From Solirubrobacterales bacterium (GTDB lineage: Bacteria; Actinomycetota; Thermoleophilia; Solirubrobacterales; 70-9): a stretch of 36,109 nt of DNA. The DNA is taken from contig JANWHW010000018.1 in NCBI GenBank assembly GCA_025450195.1, positions 67,174 to 103,282 of the forward strand. Reading direction: 5' to 3'. Below are positions 20,732 through 29,296 of this stretch, piece after piece (the first letter of the stretch is position 1; every line of letters begins with the position of its first letter). Both the position numbers and the translations under genes were made by a program. The notes below the pieces were generated by a model, which saw nothing but the letters and a program-made list of their open reading frames with translations, did no database searches and had not been told where the DNA came from.

Positions 20732-22717
20732 TCAGAGCAGGTCGTCGAGTTGTTGTGAGTCCGTCACGGGCGCGCGGCAGGAGAAGCGTTCGCACACGTA
20801 GGCCGTTGGCCTGCTGTCAACGGCCGTGCGGTCCTTGAGCAGCAACGGCACGCTTGCGCCTTCGCGACCGCCGGCAAGGACGGCGTGGGGGCGGAAGGCA
20901 GAGCGGACCACCGCGGTCATCGCCGAAAGATCGTCGCCGATCAGGGCTATCTCTTTCGTGGGAGAGAGGTGGAAATCGAGTGCTCGCAGCAGGTACGCGA
21001 AGGCGTCGGGCTGGCGCGGCGCTGCCTTGCCGAAGAGTCGCAGCACGCCGATGGCCCAGCTTTCATAGACGCGCTCGCCGGTGAAAGCGGCGAGGCGGAG
21101 GAAGCCCATCGCCGCCGATGAGTTCCCCGAGGGGATCGGGTGATCGCCGATCTCCTTGCGGCGGGCGATCAGCGCCTCATGATTGTCTGAGGTCGAGTAG
21201 AAGCCGCCCCGCTCGGGATCGCCAAAGCGTGCGATTGTCGTGTCCGCCAGGATTTGGGCCTCTTGGAACCAGCGCTGTTCGAAGCTCGATTCGTAGAGCG
21301 CCAGCAGAGCCTCGAGCAGAAAGGCATGGTCCTCCAGGTAGGCGTTGAGTCGTCCCTCGCCGTCCTTGTAGGTGCGCAGCAGGCGTCTTTCGGAGTCGCG
21401 CAGTGAGTCGAGGATGAACTCGGCGCAACGGCGGGCGGCCTCGAGGTAGTCCCTTCGACCCAGCACGGCGCCGGCCTCGGCAAGGGCGGCCACCATCAAG
21501 GCGTTCCAAGATGTGAGGCGCTTGTCGTCGAGCCCTGGTCTGGTGCGCTTGGCGCGTGCCTCATACAGGGCCTTGCGTGCCTCATCCAGGCCCGGGGGCT
21601 CGGGGCCGGCGACACCCTGGGCAAGGTGCAGGATGCTGCGCCCCTCGAAGTTGCCCGCCTCGGTGACGCCGTAGAAGTCGAGTATCGCCTGGATTGCCTC
21701 GGGCTCGAATGAGGACCTGCCGAGCACTTCGCGGATTTCCTCCGGGCCCCAAACGTAGAAACGTCCCTCTTCGCCCTCAGAGTCGGCGTCCAGCGCCGAA
21801 AAGAAGCCACCCTCGGGACCGCGCATCTCAGCCAGCGCCCAGTCAAGTGTCTCCTCGCACACCCGCCGGTAGCGGTCGTGGCCGATTGCCTGCCAGCCGT
21901 GCAGGTACAGGCGCGCAAGCAGCGCGTTGTCATAGAGCATCTTCTCGAAATGCGGTACGAGCCATTTCGAGTCGACCGAGTAGCGCGCGAAGCCACCTCC
22001 GAGCTGGTCATAGATGCCGCCCGCCAGCATCGCGTCGAGCGTCTTCTCAACCATGTCGTCGGCGCCTTTGGCAAGGAGCAGCTCCAGCGCCGCTGCGGGC
22101 GGGAACTTCGGCGCCCCGCCAAAGCCTCCGTACTCCATATCGACTGCGTCGCGCAGGATTTCGATTGCCTTATGCAGCAGGTCGCCACCGGGCGTCTCGC
22201 TGGCGGGCTCGATCCTGCCGATCGCACCCAATTGCTCTCGTGTTCTTGGTGCCCGGGCTCGCATCTCGTCACGACGGTTCTCGAAGGCATCGACGACCGC
22301 TTCCATCACCATCCGAAAGCTCGGCGTCCCCCGGCTCTCGTCTGGTGGGAAATAGGTGCCGCCGTAGAAAGGCACGCCGTCGGGATCGCAGAAGACGGTC
22401 ATCGGCCAACCGCCCTGCCCTGCCATTGCCTGTACGGCCTCCATGTAGAGCGCATCGACCTCGGGGCGCTCCTCGCGGTCGACCTTCACGTTGACGAAGT
22501 GCTCATTCATGTAGGCCGCGGTTTCGGGGTCCTCGAACGACTCGCGCTCCATTACGTGGCACCAGTGGCAGGCGGAATAGCCGACCGACAACAGGATTGG
22601 CCGATCCAGCTCGCGGGCTTGCCTCAACGCATCCTCGCCCCAGGGGTACCAGTCGACTGGGTTGTCACGGTGTTGGAGCAGGTACGGGCTGCTCTCCAGC
22701 GCCAGGCGGTTCGCCAT
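20732..22717 (-). CDS. Thioredoxin-domain protein YyaL (DUF255, SPATA20-like)
   Basis: 661 residues from ATG 22717 ([23 protein letters not shown], the conserved family start); the open frame upstream is not needed. The N-terminal DUF255 thioredoxin-like domain holds [16 protein letters not shown] (48-63) with the Cys50-His-Trp-Cys53 redox pair, then [10 protein letters not shown] and GGTYFPP. The rest is an alpha/alpha toroid like the six-hairpin glycosidases ([46 protein letters not shown]). Exact function is unknown across bacteria and humans. A TAACCT box 7 nt before the ATG suggests a leaderless message. First gene of the YyaL-MMPL operon. Confidence 0.93.
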   Translation of the reverse strand: MANRLALESSPYLLQHRDNPVDWYPWGEDALRQARELDRPILLSVGYSACHWCHVMERESFEDPETAAYMNEHFVNVKVDREERPEVDALYMEAVQAMAGQGGWPMTVFCDPDGVPFYGGTYFPPDESRGTPSFRMVMEAVVDAFENRRDEMRARAPRTREQLGAIGRIEPASETPGGDLLHKAIEILRDAVDMEYGGFGGAPKFPPAAALELLLAKGADDMVEKTLDAMLAGGIYDQLGGGFARYSVDSKWLVPHFEKMLYDNALLARLYLHGWQAIGHDRYRRVCEETLDWALAEMRGPEGGFFSALDADSEGEEGRFYVWGPEEIREVLGRSSFEPEAIQAILDFYGVTEAGNFEGRSILHLAQGVAGPEPPGLDEARKALYEARAKRTRPGLDDKRLTSWNALMVAALAEAGAVLGRRDYLEAARRCAEFILDSLRDSERRLLRTYKDGEGRLNAYLEDHAFLLEALLALYESSFEQRWFQEAQILADTTIARFGDPERGGFYSTSDNHEALIARRKEIGDHPIPSGNSSAAMGFLRLAAFTGERVYESWAIGVLRLFGKAAPRQPDAFAYLLRALDFHLSPTKEIALIGDDLSAMTAVVRSAFRPHAVLAGGREGASVPLLLKDRTAVDSRPTAYVCERFSCRAPVTDSQQLDDLL

Positions 22718-22874
22718 CTCGCTCAGGTTACCCACGAAAGCTCTACCTACTCCTGAACGGCAGACGTGCTCGCGGACGATTGACGCCAATTATTTGGCCC
22801 GGGGGATCGCCGAAAGTTGGTCGCTATATGTGTGACGAGCAGGCCCCTGAATGGGATAGGGCTACCTTCCAGCA

Positions 22875-24311
22875 GTGCCCAATAAGCGAAGTCCTACTCA
22901 GAATGAGCGAAGTCCAGCTCATAACGAACCCGCGATCGAAGCGGTGCTCGAAAAGCTCAGCACCGAGGACCGTGGGGTTCTCGTCACAGCGCTTGAGAAA
23001 GCCGAAAAAACGGAGGAAGAGCTCCGCTACCTGGCCGATCATGACACCCTGACGGGGCTGCTCGATCGCAGGCGCTTTCGGGCGGAGCTGGATCAGTACG
23101 TCTCGTTCAGTGCGCGCTACGGCGGCCAGGGCGCGGTGATGATCGTCGACATCGATGGGCTCAAGGGCATCAACGACTCCCTGGGTCACCATGCCGGCGA
23201 CAACCTGATCCGGCAGGTTGCGGGGATCATGCGCGAACGGGTCCGCGAGACGGATGTCGTTGCTCGGCTCTCGGGCGACGAGTTCGCGATCCTGATGCCG
23301 CAAACCGATACCGAAGGCGCTCTGCACCTCGGTGAGGAGCTGCGTGAGCAGGTTGCCGAGAGCGCTCGTCCCGCGCCCGAGGCCGACTGCGCGACGATCA
23401 GCGTCGGCATCACGATGTTCGGGGGCAAACAGGGGGCTGGCTCTGAGGTAGTGCTGATCGCCGCGGACCAGGCGATGTATCAGGCAAAGGAGGAGGGACG
23501 CAATCAGATCGCTCTGTTTCGCGATCCGGGGGAGCCGAAGCGCAACCCGCCGCCGCGTCGGCAAACAACCGCAGCGCGGATTCGGGATGCCCTCACCCAC
23601 GATCGCCTCAGCCTCCACACTCAGCCGATCCGGAATCTTGCCTCTGGGGGAATCGAGCGCTACGAGTTGCTGCTGCGGATGACGAGTGAGGACGGCGAGC
23701 TGTTGCCGGCGGCATCCTTCATCACTGCGGCCGAGCGCTCGGGGATGATCCAGGAGCTCGACCGCTGGGTTGTTGCCCGCGCCTTGAAGCTGCTCGTCGA
23801 GCGCGAACAAGCGGGCCGGCCGGTTTCGTTGCACGTAAACCTCTCCGGGGCGTCGCTTGCCGACATTTCGGTCCTCGAGTTCATCGAGCGGCGCCTAGAC
23901 GAAGGTGGTGCCGACCCCTCGCGATGCACGTTCGAGATCACCGAGACCGGCAGCGTCCACGATTATGAGGCCGCTGCCGGATTCGCCGATCGGTTAACGG
24001 ACTTCGGCTGCCAGGTGGCGATCGACGATTACGGTGCGGGCTTTGGGCCCTTCCACTACTTGAAGAGGGTTCCCTTCGACCTGCTCAAGATCGACGGGTC
24101 GTTCGTTCGCGACATGCCCCGCAGCGATGCCGACCAGCTGACCGTGCGTGCGATTGTCGAAATCGCCCGCGGGCTTGGCAAGACGACCATTGCCGAGTTC
24201 GTGCAGGACGATGTCACCACGCAGATGCTGCGGGAATACGGCGTCGATCTGGCGCAGGGCTACCACCTTGGCCGTCCGGTCGACATCTCCGAGGCACTCG
24301 AAGATCTCTAG
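22875..24311 (+). CDS. GGDEF-EAL c-di-GMP turnover protein
   Basis: 478 residues, GTG start with a TACCTT box 6 nt before it (leaderless type). An N-terminal helix (about 19-52, likely coiled coil) leads to a GGDEF domain (55-215) with SGDEF (133-137) as active-site variant, and RETD (124-127) five residues before it as an inhibitory I-site. The EAL domain (about 235-475) reads ELL (264-266) in place of EAL; Asn322, Glu354, Asp384-Asp385 (DDYGAGF), Lys405, Glu441 and Gln461 are kept, so phosphodiesterase activity is likely. No membrane helix or sensor domain is visible, so it is cytoplasmic and its input signal is unclear. The stop overlaps the convergent SnoaL-like gene in CTAG. Confidence 0.94.
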   Translation: MPNKRSPTQNERSPAHNEPAIEAVLEKLSTEDRGVLVTALEKAEKTEEELRYLADHDTLTGLLDRRRFRAELDQYVSFSARYGGQGAVMIVDIDGLKGINDSLGHHAGDNLIRQVAGIMRERVRETDVVARLSGDEFAILMPQTDTEGALHLGEELREQVAESARPAPEADCATISVGITMFGGKQGAGSEVVLIAADQAMYQAKEEGRNQIALFRDPGEPKRNPPPRRQTTAARIRDALTHDRLSLHTQPIRNLASGGIERYELLLRMTSEDGELLPAASFITAAERSGMIQELDRWVVARALKLLVEREQAGRPVSLHVNLSGASLADISVLEFIERRLDEGGADPSRCTFEITETGSVHDYEAAAGFADRLTDFGCQVAIDDYGAGFGPFHYLKRVPFDLLKIDGSFVRDMPRSDADQLTVRAIVEIARGLGKTTIAEFVQDDVTTQMLREYGVDLAQGYHLGRPVDISEALEDL

Positions 24312-24814
24312 CGACGGAGCAGTTTCGCCATGCGTGTCTTCAGGTTGACTACGCCGAACAGGGCTCGCTCTTGCCGCGAGCCCGACGGCGGCAGTGCTTC
24401 CAACTGCCGCGCCATGTCTGTCCCGTTCATGTAGGCGTCGTTGCGCTGGATGCGGCCGTCGCGGACGGTCAGCACGTCGCAGCCCTGAATATCGACCTGG
24501 GCACCGTTCGGCACCAGCCCTTCGAAGCGGGTCGGGCCGTTGAAGGTGCCGGTGGCGTGCCAGTGCACCGCCGCTTTCTCATCGGTAGCGATTACGTCGA
24601 GGACCTCGAAGTGAAAGTCCGGAAAGGAGGCGAAGAGGCTGCCGAACCAGGTGCGGAGGTCGTCGGGCACACGCATCTCGGCCACTCCGTGGATCACGTC
24701 TAGGGCTCCAGGCTCCCAGAAGGAGGCCATTGCATCGACATCTTGTGCCGCGACCGCCGCGAAGTAGCCTCGGGCAATTGCGGCTGGAGCGGTTTCCTCG
24801 CGCACCGTGGGCAT
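24308..24814 (-). CDS. SnoaL-like (NTF2-fold) protein
   Basis: 168 residues. ARGYFAAVAAQDVDAMASFWEPGALDVI is the typical opening of SnoaL-like/ester cyclase NTF2-fold proteins, followed by FASFPDFHFEVLDVIATDEKAAVHWHATGTFNGP and GAQVDIQGCDVLTVRDGRIQRNDAYMNGTDMARQL. The fold forms a hydrophobic pocket; the substrate is unknown. It lies 9 bp downstream of the acyl-CoA synthetase gene, so it is the third gene of the MMPL-synthetase-SnoaL operon, and a lipid-derived ligand is plausible (inference). Confidence 0.85.
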   Translation of the reverse strand: MPTVREETAPAAIARGYFAAVAAQDVDAMASFWEPGALDVIHGVAEMRVPDDLRTWFGSLFASFPDFHFEVLDVIATDEKAAVHWHATGTFNGPTRFEGLVPNGAQVDIQGCDVLTVRDGRIQRNDAYMNGTDMARQLEALPPSGSRQERALFGVVNLKTRMAKLLRR

Positions 24815-24823
24815 GCCCCAATG

Positions 24824-26269
24824 CTAACCCCGCAGCTCCGCACGCTTGATCTTGCCGCTGGTCGTCTTCGGCAGATCGGCGGCGAACTCGACGATGCGCG
24901 GGTACTTGTAGGGGGCGGTCTGCGCCTTGACGTGCTCCTGCAGCTCCCGCGCGAGCTCGTCGGACGGCGCCCGATCCTCACTGAGGACGACGATTGCGCG
25001 AACGATGGACCCGCGCTCTGGATCGGGAGCGGCCACCGCTGCAGCCTCAGCCACCGCTGGATGGGACACCAGCGCCGACTCCACCTCGAAGGGCCCGATC
25101 CGGTACCCGGAGGAGAGGATCAGATCGTCATTGCGGCCCTCGAACCAGAGGTATCCATCATCCTCCTCACGAACCCGATCTCCTGTGGACCACCACTCGC
25201 CCTCGAAGCGCTCGCCGTCGAGGTAGTGGTCGAAGAAGGTGGGGGAGGAGGCTGCACGCAGCTGCAGCTCGCCATCGACGACACGGGTCTCGATGCCCGG
25301 CAGCGGCCTTCCCATCGATCCGTCGTGCTCTGGGTCGTCCTCGTCGGGGCGCACCCCGCTCACCGCGCCGGTCTCGGTCTGGCCGTAGCCGTCGCCGATC
25401 GGCACGCCGAGGCGCTCTCGGAAGAAGCGGATCACCTCCGGCTCCATTGGCTCGCCGGCTGAGACCAGGCGTCGTAGGGAGGGGATTGGGGCCAGATCGG
25501 CCTGCTTGGCGAGCATTCGGTACTCGGTTGGCGCCTGGCAGAGCACGTTGACCCCCAGTTCCTCGCAAAGCCGCAGCCGCTCAGTGGGGTCGAAGCGTCC
25601 GTCGTGCAATACCGCGACGGCACCGCCCAGCCAGGGGGCGACGAAGGCGTTTCGGGTTGACTTCGACCAGCCCGGCGCCGCGGTGCACCAGGCAACCTCG
25701 CCCTTGCGCGCACCGAACCAATGTTCAGCTTGGAGGCGCTGCCCACCCAGGTATCGCTGCGGGTAGACGACACCGCGTGGCTCACCGGTCGTTCCCGACG
25801 TGAAGACGATCGCGGCGGGATCGCCGGGGTCGAGCCGCTCGATCGGAGCCGGGGTCTCCTGGGGAAGGTCCTCGTCGAAGACCCGCGCCAGGTCAGCCAT
25901 CTCCATGTAGGGAATGCCGTCGGGCAGCTCGCTCAGGTATTTCGTCTCGGCGACCGCCAGCTTCGGGTTGGCAACCCGTGCCCGCAGTTCGAGGTCCTTG
26001 CGGCGCAGTTGGGGATTGCAGGGAAGTGCGACGGCGCCCATCCGCCAGCAGGCGAGCATGGTCAGCACCCACTCGACCCGGCTTCCGATCAGGGTGATGA
26101 CGATGTCGCCGCGCTCGACCCCCCGGGAGGCAAGTGCGCCCGAGAGCCCGGCCGAGCGAGCAAACAGCTCGCCGAAGTGATGGACGCGGCGCCCACCCTC
26201 CGCATCTACTTCAATCAGCGCGGGCCTCGCCGAAGGGAAGCGTTCGACCACGTCCTCGATGAAGTTCAC
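24824..26269 (-). CDS. Acyl-CoA synthetase (AMP-forming, medium-chain type)
   Basis: 481 residues, GTG start. ANL-superfamily enzyme that activates a carboxylic acid to acyl-AMP and then to acyl-CoA. P-loop FTSGTTGEPRGV (156-167), GYGQTETG (294-301), STGDR (core A7/A8 region, with the hinge near ISSGYRIGP-like LSSGYRIGPFEVES) and the C-terminal catalytic Lys473 in TTSGKIKRAEL. The context WFGARKGEVAWCTAAPGWSKS resembles the medium-chain (AcsM) branch. Second gene in the MMPL operon; a hairpin sits just before its start. A role in activating fatty acids for the beta-oxidation operon further on is plausible. Confidence 0.93.
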   Translation of the reverse strand: MNFIEDVVERFPSARPALIEVDAEGGRRVHHFGELFARSAGLSGALASRGVERGDIVITLIGSRVEWVLTMLACWRMGAVALPCNPQLRRKDLELRARVANPKLAVAETKYLSELPDGIPYMEMADLARVFDEDLPQETPAPIERLDPGDPAAIVFTSGTTGEPRGVVYPQRYLGGQRLQAEHWFGARKGEVAWCTAAPGWSKSTRNAFVAPWLGGAVAVLHDGRFDPTERLRLCEELGVNVLCQAPTEYRMLAKQADLAPIPSLRRLVSAGEPMEPEVIRFFRERLGVPIGDGYGQTETGAVSGVRPDEDDPEHDGSMGRPLPGIETRVVDGELQLRAASSPTFFDHYLDGERFEGEWWSTGDRVREEDDGYLWFEGRNDDLILSSGYRIGPFEVESALVSHPAVAEAAAVAAPDPERGSIVRAIVVLSEDRAPSDELARELQEHVKAQTAPYKYPRIVEFAADLPKTTSGKIKRAELRG

Positions 26270-26271
26270 GG

Positions 26272-26286
26272 GCGGCAGTTTGCCGC
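26272..26286 (-). promoter_or_regulatory. Hairpin directly before the acyl-CoA synthetase start
   Basis: GCGGCA, three bases, TGCCGC; on the mRNA it ends 2 nt before the GTG start at 26269, exactly where the ribosome binding site should be. It may reduce or regulate translation of the second gene in the operon relative to MMPL. Confidence 0.35.
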
Positions 26287-26311
26287 AGCGGCGGTGCCGG
26301 CGTGGGGGAGG

Positions 26312-28489
26312 CTAGAGGGCCGACTCGGTGGCGGGCTGGGGCTCGGTGGGCTTAGCCGCCTCGGTCTCGGAGAACCCGAACCGCTGATGGAAGCGACGTA
26401 GAGGAGCGGGGGCCCACCAGTTCCACTCGCCGAAGAGACGCATCAGGGAGGGCACCAGCAGGGCGCGGACGATCGTGGCGTCGATCATCACGCCGAAGGC
26501 CATCCCGATCGCGATTTGCTTGACGAAGAAGACGCTGCTGACGCTGAAGGCGAGGAAGACGATCGCGATCGCCAGTGCCGCAGCGGTGATCACGCGACCC
26601 GTGCGGCCGATCCCGATTGCGACCGCCTCCTCGTTGCTGTCGCCGAGGTCGTAGCGTTCCTTGATCCGCGCCATCACCAGCACCGCATAGTCGGTGGCGA
26701 GGCCGAAGATCACAGCGAAGAGGAAGACCAGGCTGGTCACCTCGATCGCGTTCGGGCCGGTGTAGTCGACCGGGGACTTGAGCCAGCCCTCCTGGAAGGC
26801 AAGGACGAGGATGCCGAGAGTCGCCCCAAGTGTCAGCGAGTTCATCACCAGCGTCTTGATCGGCAGCAGAACGGAGCCGGTGAGAAGGAAGAGGATGACG
26901 AGGGTGGTGACGATCACGATGCCAACCACCAGCGGCGCATGTTCGATCAGGCTCTGCTTCTGGTCGATGAAGCTGGCGGTGTTGCCAGAGACGAACGCGG
27001 CGGTCGCGGCCGGCGGGCTGAGGGTACGGATCTCGTGCACGACGTCCTGCGTGTCGGGGTGGAGCGCCGCGCCGGAGAGGGCGAAGTTGGCGAAGGCGAC
27101 CCGCTCGGCGGCGGGGGCGAACGGGGAGCCACCGTCGACTCCCTCGACCGCTTCGATCCGCTGGCGGAAGGAGGCGAGCTGGGCAGGGCTGGCGGCCCCG
27201 TCGACGGTCACCGTCACCGCCTCGGTGACGTCACGGGGATAGTGCGCTTCGAGGTAGTCGTAGGCCTTGGCCGAGGGTTGGTCAGGGGGCACGGCCTCGG
27301 CGCTGGGGCCGGTCAGGGTCGTCCAGAGCAGTGGCGACGCCGCCGCCAGCATCAGCGCCGAGCTGGTCAGGGCGACGGCCACCGGGCGCCGCATCACACC
27401 GCGTGCCAGCCGGTACCAGCCGTCGGAGGTGTCGGACACCGCCGGCCCACGGCGGATTGAGAGCGCATCGATGCGGGTTCCCAGCAGGGCCAGCAGCGAA
27501 GGCACGACGAGGATCGCCATCAGGGAGGAGAGGACCGCAACTGAAGCGCCGGCGACCGCCATCGAGTAAAGGAAGCGCTGCGGCATGAAGATCAGCGCTG
27601 CCAGTGCCGCAGCGACTGTGAGGCCGGAGAAGACCGCGGTGCGACCGGCGGTCTTCACCGTGCGGCGGTGCGCCTCTTGTGTCGCGCCTTCGCCCTCGAC
27701 CTCCTCGCGGTAGCGGGAGACCATCAGCAGCGCGTAGTCGACCGCGAGGCCGAGGCTGAGCCCGGTGGCGATGTTGAGCGCGAAGACCGAGGTGTCGACG
27801 AAGCCCGACATGATCCGCAGCACGAGCAGCGTGCCAATGATCGAGATCACCCCGAGCAGCAGCGGAATTCCGGCGGCGACCACTCCCCGGAACACGAACA
27901 GCAGTAAGAGCGCGAGAATCGGGAAGGCGATCAGCTCCGCCTTGGTCAGGTCCTCGCGGGTCTGGTCATTGGTGTCGTTGAAGCCGGGGGCGAAGCCGCC
28001 CATCGCGACGTCGAGCGAGCTCGAGGCGATCAGCGGTTCGACTCCTTCGGCGGCGTAGCCGCCCGCGTCCTCCAGGTCGGCGGTCGAGAGGTAGGCGACT
28101 ACAGCCACCGACTCGCCGTCGCGGGCGATCAGGCGGGCGCCCTCGCGCGGGTTGCGCAGCGGGTTGAGGACGCGGCCGATGTATTCCACCTGCGCTGTCT
28201 CGCGGCTGAGCCGGGCGACCTCGGCGCGGATCGCGGGGTCGGTGGTGTCGAGGCGGCCGCCGTCGGGATCACGGACGACGAGGATGATCGCCGGATTGGG
28301 GTTGTAGCCGAGCGAGTCTCGCAGGAGGACGGTCGCCTTCTCGCTCTCGGAGGCAGGGTCTGTGAAGCCAGCCGCCTTGAGGTGGCTCTCGACGTCCCTG
28401 CCGACCGCGGCGGCGAGTAGGACGAAGGCCGCGACCGCGGCGAGGACGAGCTTCGGGTGCTTCCAGGTGAGATCGGCGACGCGGTTCAC
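26312..28489 (-). CDS. MMPL-family RND transporter
   Basis: 725 residues, GTG start (MNRVADLTWKHPKLVL). Helix 1 (about 13-29), first extracytoplasmic domain (30-185), helices 2-6 including SLGLAVDYALLMVSRYREEVEGEG with the Asp-Tyr pair, a cytoplasmic loop, helix 7 near 365-390, the second extracytoplasmic domain, and a last bundle with FLFAVIFGLATDYAVLVMARIKE. Both Asp-Tyr relay motifs are present. It is more compact than the 828-residue homologue. First gene of the operon with the acyl-CoA synthetase and SnoaL-like genes, divergent from an HxlR-SCP2 regulator across a palindromic operator, which points to lipid or fatty-acid export or handling. Confidence 0.93.
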   Translation of the reverse strand: MNRVADLTWKHPKLVLAAVAAFVLLAAAVGRDVESHLKAAGFTDPASESEKATVLLRDSLGYNPNPAIILVVRDPDGGRLDTTDPAIRAEVARLSRETAQVEYIGRVLNPLRNPREGARLIARDGESVAVVAYLSTADLEDAGGYAAEGVEPLIASSSLDVAMGGFAPGFNDTNDQTREDLTKAELIAFPILALLLLFVFRGVVAAGIPLLLGVISIIGTLLVLRIMSGFVDTSVFALNIATGLSLGLAVDYALLMVSRYREEVEGEGATQEAHRRTVKTAGRTAVFSGLTVAAALAALIFMPQRFLYSMAVAGASVAVLSSLMAILVVPSLLALLGTRIDALSIRRGPAVSDTSDGWYRLARGVMRRPVAVALTSSALMLAAASPLLWTTLTGPSAEAVPPDQPSAKAYDYLEAHYPRDVTEAVTVTVDGAASPAQLASFRQRIEAVEGVDGGSPFAPAAERVAFANFALSGAALHPDTQDVVHEIRTLSPPAATAAFVSGNTASFIDQKQSLIEHAPLVVGIVIVTTLVILFLLTGSVLLPIKTLVMNSLTLGATLGILVLAFQEGWLKSPVDYTGPNAIEVTSLVFLFAVIFGLATDYAVLVMARIKERYDLGDSNEEAVAIGIGRTGRVITAAALAIAIVFLAFSVSSVFFVKQIAIGMAFGVMIDATIVRALLVPSLMRLFGEWNWWAPAPLRRFHQRFGFSETEAAKPTEPQPATESAL

Positions 28490-28553
28490 TTGGAGATCAA
28501 CGTGCCGGGGGGTGCGGGACGTGAGACGAGCAAGGTGGGCCGACTGTACCAGA

Positions 28554-28575
28554 TTTCAAAGTGAAGACTTTGAAA
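28554..28575. promoter_or_regulatory. Palindromic operator between MMPL and HxlR-type genes
   Basis: Perfect 9-bp arms TTTCAAAGT and ACTTTGAAA separated by GAAG. It overlaps the -35 box of the regulator gene and lies 65 bp upstream of the MMPL start, so binding would affect both directions. The natural candidate protein is the neighbouring HxlR-type regulator (autoregulation plus operon control). Confidence 0.65.
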
Positions 28576-28597
28576 AGCAAATTAAGCCTGCTAGCAT
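28570..28597 (+). promoter_or_regulatory. Promoter of the HxlR-SCP2 gene
   Basis: TTGAAA (28570-28575), 16 bp, TAGCAT (28592-28597), 7 nt before the GTG at 28605: a leaderless layout. The -35 box overlaps the right arm of the palindrome. Confidence 0.55.
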
Positions 28598-28604
28598 CGG
28601 CTTT

Positions 28605-29282
28605 GTGACGCGCCGTGCGTATGACCAATCGTGCAGCGTGGCTGGTGCCCTCGATCGGATCGGCGAGCGCTGGTCGCTGTTGATCGTCCGCGAGCTGTCG
28701 CTGGGGCCGCTGCGCTTTTCGGACCTGGCTCGGGGAGTCGGTGGTCCGCCAACCGACGTGCTGACTCGCCGCCTGCGCGACCTCGAGGCCGACGGGATCG
28801 TGCGGCGCCGAGAGCTCGATCCGCCCGCTTCGGCCAGCGTCTATGAGCTGACGGATCTGGGGCGAGGATTGGAGCGCCCGCTCTTCGAGCTGGGCCGCTG
28901 GGGACTCAATTTCTTTCGCCTCGAGGACGTCGACGGCATCGAATCCTCCTGGCTGCCAAATTCGCTGCGGGTGATCCTCCAGCCACCCGCCGACGCCGCA
29001 ATGACCCTTCAGCTGTGCTGCGAAGGCCACTCGTTCAGGTTCCAGATCAAAGCCGGCGGCACCTCGGCGGAACGCGGCGAGGCGCCCGATCCAGATTTGA
29101 CCTTCACGGGCTCGCCGCGGGGTGTGATCGGGCTATTGGTCGTCGGTGACGCGGGCGAAGAGGAAGCTGAGATCGAGGGTGACCCAGAGATCCTGCAGGT
29201 GTTGCGGGAGATGATCGTTCTTCCCGAGCGCCTGCGCGCCGAAGCGCTGGCCGAGGTCGCCGGCGAGCCCGCTGTCGCCTAG
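28605..29282 (+). CDS. HxlR-type regulator with C-terminal SCP2-like domain
   Basis: 225 residues from GTG 28605. The open frame begins 243 bp upstream inside the MMPL gene, but this start gives the canonical SCSVAGALDRIGERWSLLIVREL, with the conserved Cys10 of HxlR proteins. Winged helix about 10-105 (RFSDLARGVGGPPTDVLTRRLRDLEADGIV is the DNA-reading part). The C-terminal half (about 120-215: LQLCCEGHSFRFQIKAGG, PDPDLTFTGSPRGVIGLL, EIEGDPEILQVL) matches SCP2-like sterol/lipid-carrier domains, which have a hydrophobic tunnel. A regulator that senses acyl chains directly is a reasonable inference. Convergent with the acyl-CoA dehydrogenase operon, 14 bp between the ends. Confidence 0.88.
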   Translation: MTRRAYDQSCSVAGALDRIGERWSLLIVRELSLGPLRFSDLARGVGGPPTDVLTRRLRDLEADGIVRRRELDPPASASVYELTDLGRGLERPLFELGRWGLNFFRLEDVDGIESSWLPNSLRVILQPPADAAMTLQLCCEGHSFRFQIKAGGTSAERGEAPDPDLTFTGSPRGVIGLLVVGDAGEEEAEIEGDPEILQVLREMIVLPERLRAEALAEVAGEPAVA

Positions 29283-29296
29283 CGACTTATCTAGCC

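Noticed and set aside
22875..22930. Short direct repeat (GCGAAGTCC twice) at the start of the GGDEF-EAL gene
   Set aside because: It is inside the coding N-terminus and explained by the repeated residues RSP; no sign of a binding site.
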